The position numbers were made by a program, and so were the translations under genes. Positions 1 to 3,855 of a stretch of 6,489 nt of DNA are shown piece after piece; position 1 is the stretch's first letter; each line of letters starts with the position of its first letter. Origin of the DNA: Actinomycetota bacterium (GTDB taxonomy: Bacteria > Actinomycetota > Acidimicrobiia > Acidimicrobiales > GCA-2861595); the NCBI GenBank assembly GCA_016781225.1, contig JADDQT010000116.1, forward strand, positions 1-6,489, given 5' to 3'. The notes below the pieces were generated by a model, which was not told the DNA's origin, searched no databases, and was given only the letters and a program-made list of their open reading frames with translations.

Positions 1-464
1 CTCGCCGGAGGGCCACTCGAGCCGGATTGTCGACGGTCGTCGCCGGTCCCCTCCTCGACGGCACTCTGGGGCTCGGTGCCGGCAGGCGTTCGCCGCTGGC
101 CGTCGGCCCCGGCGTTGAACAGCGCGCTCGAAGGATCGCCGCCCCCACGCCGCGAACGCTCCGGCCCACGGAGCCGGGGAGCGTTGACCACGAGCAGGGT
201 GAGGACGAGCACCAAGGACAGAGCCACCACCCGGGGCCGCCACCGTCGCGCCGGTACGCCGGGTGAGTCGTCCTCGCCCTCGCCCATGGCGAAGAAGGGC
301 TGGGCGCGGATCCACGAGCGGACACGGGCCATCTCCGAGACCGACCGGCGACACCTCGGGCACCGAGTCACATGAGCCCCCACCGTCGCCGAGTCGTCCT
401 CACCATCGAACCAGGCGCCGAGCTCGGGCCCCGACGGGTGGCGTCGGAACGCCATGCCGCTCAC
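1..464 (-). CDS. Anti-sigma factor, zinc-finger (ZAS) type, one membrane span; 3' end beyond window
   Basis: The frame stays open from a GTG at 464 to the left edge (154 codons visible). The GTG overlaps the sigma-factor stop (GTGA) and has a GGAAG ribosome site just upstream, so translation is probably coupled; an ATG at 455 is the alternative start. Near the N-terminus is H31-x3-C35-x2-C38, the zinc-binding signature of ZAS/zf-HC2 anti-sigma factors. A hydrophobic segment at about residues 79-95 (VVALSLVLVLTLLVV) would place the N-terminal sigma-binding domain in the cytoplasm and the Gly/Ser/Glu-rich remainder outside. From family knowledge it should bind and hold the adjacent ECF sigma factor inactive until a signal, often redox or envelope stress, releases it. 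The signal is unknown. The C-terminal output of the gene cannot be judged because it leaves the window. Confidence 0.72.
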   Translation of the reverse strand, partial: MSGMAFRRHPSGPELGAWFDGEDDSATVGAHVTRCPRCRRSVSEMARVRSWIRAQPFFAMGEGEDDSPGVPARRWRPRVVALSLVLVLTLLVVNAPRLRGPERSRRGGGDPSSALFNAGADGQRRTPAGTEPQSAVEEGTGDDRRQSGSSGPPA

Positions 465-937
465 GCTCGCTTCCCGAGCAGACGGGCGGCCTTCTTGCGG
501 GCGGCGTGCAGGCGGGACATCACGGTGCCGACGGGTACTTCCTGCACCTCGGCGATCTCGGCATAGGAGAGGTCCATCACCTCACGCAGCCAGAGGACCT
601 CGCGAAGCGGTGCCGAGAGCCCCTGGAGGAGCACCCAGGCCGATGCCAGCTCGAGCGCCGTGACCACGGCCTCCTCCGGAGGAGGGACCGGAGCCAGGTC
701 GGACTCCTGCACCACGCTGGCCGGCCGGCTGGAGCGCAGCCGGTCGATGCAGCAGTTCCGCACGATGGTCAGAAGCCATCCGTCCAGACTCTCCGGGTCG
801 GCAGAGCCCCAGGAGCGCCACGCTCGCAACCATGCTTCCTGGCAGACGTCCTCGGCCGAGTCCGAGCCGAGGATCGCCCGCGCGTAGTGCAGTGCATGAC
901 GCTCCCGCTGTCGATGGAAGTCCTCGAAGGACGTCAT
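461..937 (-). CDS. ECF-type RNA polymerase sigma factor (sigma-70 family)
   Basis: A 158-residue protein with the two-domain ECF layout. Region 2 covers about residues 10-70, with the typical SAEDVCQEAWLRAWR helix, then GWLLTIVRNCCIDRLRS. A short acidic/Pro linker follows (PVPPPEEAV), then region 4 at about 100-155, with REVLWLREVMDLSYAEIAE and the recognition helix VPVGTVMSRLHAARK. It directs RNA polymerase to a small regulon. The start is uncertain: ATG 937 gives the usual ECF N-terminus, while an in-frame GTG at 949 adds four residues. AGGGAG lies 11 nt before the ATG and touches the GTG. The stop overlaps the anti-sigma start, so the two form a regulator pair. Upstream genes on the same strand may be co-transcribed or may be targets. 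Confidence 0.92.
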   Translation of the reverse strand: MTSFEDFHRQRERHALHYARAILGSDSAEDVCQEAWLRAWRSWGSADPESLDGWLLTIVRNCCIDRLRSSRPASVVQESDLAPVPPPEEAVVTALELASAWVLLQGLSAPLREVLWLREVMDLSYAEIAEVQEVPVGTVMSRLHAARKKAARLLGKRA

Positions 938-976
938 GCTCCTCAGCACTCCCTAGGGGACGGGGAGGCGAGGTGG

Positions 977-982
977 ATTATT
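977..982 (-). promoter_or_regulatory. Possible -10 element (AATAAT) for the sigma/anti-sigma pair
   Basis: On the minus strand AATAAT stands out in GC-rich DNA, 40 nt before the sigma-factor ATG, and differs from TATAAT at one base. No convincing -35 hexamer is seen 17 nt upstream, where the stem of the 994-1024 hairpin lies. An ECF-type GGAAC...GTT pair is not clear either. Confidence 0.25.
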
Positions 983-993
983 CAGACTCTGCA

Positions 994-1024
994 GTTCGCC
1001 AGAGCGGGACTAGCTCTGGCGAAC
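994..1024. terminator. Perfect 12-bp hairpin spanning the end of the DUF1059 gene
   Basis: The arms 994-1005 and 1013-1024 are perfectly complementary (GTTCGCCAGAGC / GCTCTGGCGAAC) around a 7-nt loop. The TAG stop of the DUF1059-like gene (1012-1010) lies in the loop, so the last four codons form one arm. No T-tract follows on the minus strand, and only CTTT follows on the plus strand. It could be a weak intrinsic terminator, an RNA-processing or stability hairpin that separates the upstream operon from the sigma gene, or an operator. Confidence 0.5.
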
Positions 1025-1186
1025 CTTTCCTCGTACGAAGTTGTTGATGGTCTCCGTGGAGGTGTGCACCGCGTGCTTCTTCTGCACGTGGTCGCCCACC
1101 TTGGCCATCAACTCGTCCTCACTACCGGCTTTGCCTCGCCAACTGCAGGCATGGTCGGCGTCTCTTCACCTGAACTCGTAGGCCAT
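1010..1186 (-). CDS. DUF1059-type small metal-binding protein with in-frame TGA at a conserved Cys position (candidate selenoprotein)
   Basis: Reading from ATG 1186 through one TGA (1168-1166, codon 7) to TAG at 1012-1010 gives a 58-residue protein. It begins MAYEFR-[TGA]-RDADHAC and continues with an acidic helix, DELMAKVGDHVQKKHAV and a KVRQS end. This matches DUF1059 (COG5466, predicted small metal-binding proteins), recalled by pattern as MA.EF.C...x..C then an H-x4-H. Here the set would be residue 7-x6-C14 and H33-x4-H38, with TGA replacing the first Cys. The start is well supported by GGGAGGA, 9 nt upstream, so an initiation signal exists for a frame that would otherwise stop after six codons. 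The gene lies 23 nt after membrane gene B1. A hairpin resembling a SECIS element follows the TGA (1132-1151). Alternatives are a nonsense mutation, a base error (TGC or TGT to TGA) or restart at Met27, which would lose the Cys residues. The function of the family is not established. Confidence 0.72.
1132..1151 (-). promoter_or_regulatory. Candidate SECIS hairpin in the DUF1059-like gene
   Basis: Counting from the base after TGA, bases 15-21 (TGCCTGC) pair with 27-28 and 30-34 (GC, AGGCA), leaving one bulged G and a loop AGTTG at bases 22-26. The distance from TGA to loop is 21 nt. Bacterial SECIS elements lie within the coding region just after UGA, with a small apical loop carrying an early G, usually GU, roughly 16-37 nt downstream. 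This fits. A competing 7-bp pairing of bases 6-12 with 23-29 also exists. No folding was computed. Confidence 0.45.
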
Positions 1187-1195
1187 GTGTTGTAG

Positions 1196-1202
1196 TCCTC
1201 CC
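1196..1202 (-). promoter_or_regulatory. Ribosome binding site of the DUF1059-like gene
   Basis: GGGAGGA lies 9 nt before ATG 1186 on the minus strand. It matters because it shows that translation is set up to start six codons before the in-frame TGA. Confidence 0.75.
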
Positions 1203-1209
1203 TTGTTGC

Positions 1210-1614
1210 TCAGCGCCGGACGCGTGCCCGGCGGCGTATACGGGGCCGCTCCACTTCAACGACCTCGACCTCTTCGTATTCCCCTTCTTCCTGTTCTTCT
1301 TCGTAGCCGCCTGCGTCTTCGTATTGGTCTTCGGGCTCGTATTGGTCTTCTTCGGATCCGAGGCCCTCGCCGGCGGCCAGACCGGCCATGGCCTGCTCGA
1401 CGGCGGCGACGTCGTTGCCGATCGAGCCGATCACCTCCCGGAGCGGCTCACACCGGGCGGCGATGGCCCGGACCCCGATGAGCACGGTGCCGAGCGTGTA
1501 GCTCACCTTGTTCAAGCTGTAGGCGATGATGATCAGGTAGGCGGCCAGCGCCCCCACGATCACCGCAACCCCGATCAGCGTGACGATTGTCTCTGCCCCT
1601 ATTGCTGCAACCAT
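1210..1614 (-). CDS. Small membrane protein B1, acidic linker and basic tail (paralogue of B2)
   Basis: 134 residues, no family recognised with confidence. One N-terminal membrane segment covers about residues 7-33 (ETIVTLIGVAVIVGALAAYL). A probable helix follows to about residue 80 (REVIGSIGNDVAAVEQAMAGLA), then a Glu/Tyr-rich, probably disordered stretch (residues 86-120) and a strongly basic end after EVEVVEVERPR. The layout recalls DUF948/YtxG-like single-span proteins, but that is only a resemblance. It is a paralogue of the 2112-2474 product: the membrane segment and extreme tail are closely conserved, while the middle has diverged. It lies 62 nt after A1 and 23 nt before the DUF1059-like gene, which suggests one transcript. 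ATG 1614 is the only good upstream start; an initial MVAAIG is absent from B2. Confidence 0.75.
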   Translation of the reverse strand: MVAAIGAETIVTLIGVAVIVGALAAYLIIIAYSLNKVSYTLGTVLIGVRAIAARCEPLREVIGSIGNDVAAVEQAMAGLAAGEGLGSEEDQYEPEDQYEDAGGYEEEQEEGEYEEVEVVEVERPRIRRRARVRR

Positions 1615-1676
1615 GTGTCCCGGATTCCCCTCGTAGCTTCTAGCGACTGTTCAATGATCGAGATCGGCGGCCGGCG

Positions 1677-1922
1677 TCAGAGGCGCTGGAGGGCCGAGCC
1701 GTACCGCTCGACGCCCTGACGGGCTTGGTTGACGAGGTCCCGGGTGGTCATCAACTTGGGCACGGCGTCGAGGGTCCCGGTGAGGGAAACACCGTGATCG
1801 AGGATGTCGTCGGCGTAGGCCCTGATCTCGAACGTGGGCCGCAGCAGCTTGTTGGCCAGCCACACCACGATCGGTGCGACCACAAGGATCAGCACCGCAT
1901 TCCCGATCCACCAGAGAATCAT
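1677..1922 (-). CDS. Small membrane protein A1 (paralogue of A2)
   Basis: 81 residues, function not recognised. It opens with a very hydrophobic Trp-containing segment (MILWWIGNAVLILVVAPIVV) that should span or anchor in the membrane. NKLLRP then leads into an amphipathic soluble region with ADDILDHGVSLTGTLDAVPK and an end ERYGSALQRL. The step from a membrane helix to an LRP-type linker and helix loosely recalls the start of HAMP-like regions, but no such domain is claimed. It is about 70% identical to the 2561-2809 product, with residues 11-29 unchanged. ATG 1922 follows an AAGGTGA ribosome site. It is always followed by a B gene here, so A and B probably form one complex in the membrane. 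Confidence 0.78.
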   Translation of the reverse strand: MILWWIGNAVLILVVAPIVVWLANKLLRPTFEIRAYADDILDHGVSLTGTLDAVPKLMTTRDLVNQARQGVERYGSALQRL

Positions 1923-2062
1923 CGCTCACCTTTCAACGCGTCGTCACCTATCTACAAGCCGCACACAGGCGCGCGCATGTTAGACGACCCCCGCCGAGCG
2001 CGGGATGTCACCCCTGGGAATTTCTTGTGAGGAATCTCCCGATGGTCAAGGGAGCCTTGCAG

Positions 2063-2074
2063 CTCCCCGGGGAG
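2063..2074. repeat. 12-bp perfect palindrome in the B2-A1 spacer
   Basis: CTCCCCGGGGAG lies between B2 and A1 in the longest spacer of the duplicated region (1923-2111). On the minus strand it also sits between AGCCT and AGGCT arms, so a larger hairpin after B2 is possible. It could be an operator or part of a terminator. No clear promoter for A1 was found in this spacer. Confidence 0.35.
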
Positions 2075-2111
2075 GCTGAAGAAGCCCAGGTGGGAGGAAG
2101 ACCCGTACGGG

Positions 2112-2474
2112 TCAGCGACGGACGCGGGCCCGGCGTAGACGGGGCCGCTCGACCTCGACGACCTCCACTTCCTCCTCCTCGTAGTACTCCTCTTCCTCCT
2201 CCTCCTCGTCGGCCTCCTCGTATGGAGACGGACCACCCGAGGAGGCGACCGAACCCATGGCCTGCTCGATATCGGAGACGTTGCCGGCGATGGCGGACAC
2301 GGTGGGGGCCACGTTCTGGGTCTTGTTGGCCACGTCGAGGATGACCTCGTTCAGGATCCTGTTGAGGTTGGAGCTGACCTTCACCAGGATGCCGGCGATG
2401 AGGATCAGGTAGATGGCCAGAGCGCCGACGATCACGGCAACCCCTATGAGCGTCACCACTGTCTCAGGTCCCAC
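2112..2474 (-). CDS. Small membrane protein B2, acidic linker and basic tail (paralogue of B1)
   Basis: 120 residues, function not recognised. An N-terminal membrane span (about 4-28, TVVTLIGVAVIVGALAIYL) is followed by a helical segment with VAPTVSAIAGNVSDIEQAMGSVA. A long Glu/Tyr run then leads to VEVVEVERPR and a basic end RRARVRR. B1 shares ET-VTLIGVAVIVGALA at the start and EVEVVEVERPR plus RARVRR at the end. The start is GTG 2474, supported by GGGAGG five bases upstream; no in-frame ATG precedes it. The gene follows A2 by 86 nt. The central helix resembles the repeats of DUF948-like proteins, but this is uncertain. The Glu-rich run then Arg-rich end could bind a basic partner or phospholipid. 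Confidence 0.75.
   Translation of the reverse strand: MGPETVVTLIGVAVIVGALAIYLILIAGILVKVSSNLNRILNEVILDVANKTQNVAPTVSAIAGNVSDIEQAMGSVASSGGPSPYEEADEEEEEEEYYEEEEVEVVEVERPRLRRARVRR
2164..2220 (-). repeat. Low-complexity Glu-codon tract in B2
   Basis: The minus strand is an almost pure purine run of GAG/GAA codons with a few TAC, encoding the acidic linker of B2. Such tracts are prone to slippage and assembly length errors, so the exact linker length deserves caution. B1 has a shorter, more mixed version at about 1255-1350. Confidence 0.6.
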
Positions 2475-2560
2475 GATGCCCTCCCTTTGTCGGTCCCACG
2501 TTCGGAATCATGTCGAGCCCAACGGGGCGAGGCGGCCGTTCCGGTCTTCCCGCTTCGGCC

Positions 2561-2809
2561 TCACAGCGCACGCTGGAGAGCAGCGCCGTAACGGGAAACG
2601 CCCTGGTTGGCCGTTTCCGACAGCTGCCGAGTCCGTTCGAGGGCCGGTAGGGCGTCCAGGGCGCCCGTGAGGGCATGGCCGTGCTCGAGGATGTCGTTAG
2701 AGTAAGCGAGGATCTCCCGGGCGGGACGCAGCAGCTTGTTGGCCAGCCAGACCACGATCGGGGCCACGACGAGTATCAGCGCAGCGTTTCCGATCCACCA
2801 TAGGACCAT
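2561..2809 (-). CDS. Small membrane protein A2 (paralogue of A1)
   Basis: 82 residues, function not recognised. The N-terminal hydrophobic segment MVLWWIGNAALILVVAPIVV is nearly the same as in A1. It is followed by WLANKLLRPAREILAYSNDILEHG, a Leu/Ala-rich helix and an end RYGAALQRAL. Conserved residues between copies cluster in the membrane span and in the I-L-[DE]-H-G, LTG-LDA-P and RYG-ALQR motifs, which are the likely functional parts. ATG 2809 follows a GGGGGG ribosome site by about five bases. The gene is 158 nt downstream of the ATPase gene, with a dyad and hairpins between. It may therefore have its own promoter or be partly insulated from the ATPase. Confidence 0.78.
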   Translation of the reverse strand: MVLWWIGNAALILVVAPIVVWLANKLLRPAREILAYSNDILEHGHALTGALDALPALERTRQLSETANQGVSRYGAALQRAL

Positions 2810-2828
2810 TGCACACCCCCCAATAGTT

Positions 2829-2854
2829 GCTCTGCCAGGGACAGTGCCTGGAGC
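2829..2854. repeat. Imperfect hairpin upstream of A2
   Basis: The core arms CCAGG (2835-2839) and CCTGG (2847-2851) are extended by GCT/AGC with a three-base bulge. It lies 20 nt before the A2 ribosome site, in what would be the leader of A2. A leader hairpin or operator is possible; nothing decides between them. Confidence 0.3.
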
Positions 2855-2879
2855 ATAAGCCGCTGAGCGCTCGAAGGAA

Positions 2880-2894
2880 AGCGATTTCTTCGCT
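2880..2894 (-). terminator. Possible weak terminator after the ATPase gene
   Basis: On the minus strand the 5-bp stem AGCGA-AGAAA-TCGCT is followed by TTCCTT, 73 nt after the ATPase TAG. The stem is short for an intrinsic terminator in a GC-rich genome. Confidence 0.28.
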
Positions 2895-2915
2895 AACCGT
2901 GGAAACGCTGCACGT

Positions 2916-2930
2916 GGCCAACAGTTGGCC
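2916..2930. promoter_or_regulatory. 15-bp dyad, possible operator
   Basis: GGCCAAC-A-GTTGGCC is a perfect 7+1+7 inverted repeat in the spacer between the ATPase and A2. The one-base centre cannot close as a tight hairpin, so a binding site for a dimeric regulator is more natural than a terminator. No regulator is assigned. Confidence 0.35.
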
Positions 2931-2967
2931 GCCCACCGCGTTGCGTGGACGGAGGGGGCTTCGATGG

Positions 2968-3732
2968 CTATCCGGCTTGCACCAGCTGCTCGTCCACGAA
3001 GGCCACGATCTCGGCGACGGCGGCACGCACTGGCGCTCCCTTGTCGGGACCCAGAGGGGTGCCGAGGCGGTCGGCTTCGATCACGTCGGGGTCCTGGGGC
3101 ACGATCCCGGCAAGGGGAACGCCGTACTCGCCGGCCACGGTGGCGAAGAACTCGGCATCATCGGGGAGGCGTGCCTTGTTCCCCACCCCGAAGGTACGGG
3201 GAATGCCCAGCTCCTCGGCCAGGGCAAGCGTCCGGGCACCGGTGAGGATGGACTTTCGGCTCGGCTCCATGACGATGAGAAGCACGTCGGCGTAGGCGAG
3301 GGTGCCACCCGAGCGGCTCAGGTGCTCGATGCCGGCCTCCATGTCCACCAGTGTGACGTCGGCCTCCTCTTCGATGGCCGCTCCCAGCAGGCTGCGCACG
3401 GCAGCGTGGTTGCCACACGTTCAGCCTGCGCCCGCCTGGCTGACCCGCATGGCATGCAGGATCGTGACCTCCGACGGGGTGGGGACGCCGTACTCGGCGA
3501 TCAGGCCGGCCGGCGTGACCGTGCCGTCGCCGAGGCCCACGGCCAGTGACCGAGGAAGCACGGGGACCTCGTCGGTGACGCCCAGGTCGAGGCCCAGGTT
3601 CTGGGCCAGGTTGGGGTTGGAGTCCGTGTCCACGGCGAGCACCCGGCGGCCCTGTTCCGCATAGGACTTGGCCAGCAACGCCGAGAGGGTGGTCTTCCCC
3701 GTTCCCCCTTTGCCTACCACGCCGAGCTTCAT
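2968..3732 (-). CDS. CooC/MinD-like P-loop ATPase with in-frame TGA in the C-x-C metal motif (candidate selenoprotein)
   Basis: Reading from ATG 3732 through one TGA (3423-3421, codon 104) to TAG at 2970-2968 gives 254 residues, the normal CooC length. The deviant Walker A is at residues 7-15 (GKGGTGKTT, signature K8), VLAVDTDSNPNL follows at 32-42, and VDMEAGIEHLSR at 129-140 is the CooC-type switch II. CooC proteins are dimeric ATPases that insert nickel into carbon monoxide dehydrogenase; a C-x-C motif binds metal at the dimer interface. Here that motif reads [TGA]-T-C106 in SQAGAG-[TGA]-TCGNHAAVRSLL, so TGA replaces the first Cys. Without readthrough, the 103-residue product lacks switch II. 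Frame and coding quality continue unbroken across the TGA. AAAGGAG lies 8 nt before the ATG. No Ni-CODH gene is visible, so the client is unknown. Alternatives are a pseudogene or a base error. Naming it cooC would overreach. Confidence 0.82.
3391..3405 (-). promoter_or_regulatory. Candidate SECIS hairpin in the ATPase gene
   Basis: Counting after TGA, bases 16-20 (GCTGC) pair with 26-30 (GCAGC) around the loop CGTGC (bases 21-25). Below a C-C mismatch, two more pairs (13-33 and 14-32) extend the stem. The distance from TGA to loop is 20 nt, and loop positions 2-3 are GU, as in the other candidate. An alternative 9-bp stem with three G-U pairs (bases 2-10 with 18-26) competes. Folding was not computed. 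Confidence 0.42.
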
Positions 3733-3855
3733 TGGAAGTGCTCCTTTGGTTCGGGATCTGTCGAGCTATGTGCTTTCTTCACTCATTCTGCCACGGCTCG
3801 GGGCTCCGGCCGGCGGTCGGCGCTCGCCGCTGCGCTCCTGCACTAGAACAGGCGG
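3733..3855. promoter_or_regulatory. Divergent intergenic region between ATPase and kinase genes
   Basis: These 123 nt must hold the promoters for both the ATPase (minus) and, unless there is a promoter inside the gene, the kinase (plus). The ATPase ribosome site AAAGGAG is at 3741-3747. No -35/-10 pair near consensus is seen on either strand. The right half is very GC-rich with short CCGGCCGG-type dyads. Confidence 0.5.

Larger units (their letters stand above)
1210..1922 (-). repeat. Copy 1 of a duplicated two-gene membrane cassette (A1-B1)
   Basis: Genes A1 and B1 occur in the same order and orientation as A2 and B2 (2112-2809), about 0.9 kb apart. By hand alignment the A proteins are about 70% identical. 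The B proteins are conserved at both ends. The spacers between genes differ, so the duplication is not recent. Confidence 0.8.
2112..2809 (-). repeat. Copy 2 of the duplicated two-gene membrane cassette (A2-B2)
   Basis: Upstream copy of the pair seen at 1210-1922, with the same order, strand and protein ends. Having the paralogues side by side suggests tandem duplication followed by divergence. Confidence 0.8.

Noticed and set aside
263..1195. 310-codon plus-strand open frame
   Set aside because: It lies opposite the sigma factor, anti-sigma factor and DUF1059 gene, and its Arg/His/Pro-rich translation resembles no protein family. It is a GC-rich shadow.
1923..2111. TTGACC on the minus strand as a -35 element for A1
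   Set aside because: No acceptable -10 lies 16-18 nt downstream; AGAAAT matches too poorly.
2164..2220. Short CTC-rich repeats as a CRISPR or VNTR array
   Set aside because: The tract is in-frame Glu/Tyr codons of the B2 linker, without repeat-spacer structure.
2968..3399. Separate 143-residue gene starting at GTG 3399
   Set aside because: This is the second half of the CooC-like ATPase in the same frame. It has no ribosome site of its own, and a start here would leave the nucleotide-binding half behind.
2827..3549. 240-codon plus-strand open frame opposite the ATPase
   Set aside because: The minus frame carries P-loop and switch II motifs. The plus frame is its antisense shadow, even though it has no stop where the ATPase has TGA.
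461..3732. Genome-wide reassignment of TGA to Trp, Gly or Cys
   Set aside because: Five genes in the same run terminate at TGA at natural C-termini, and Trp and Cys are otherwise written with standard codons.
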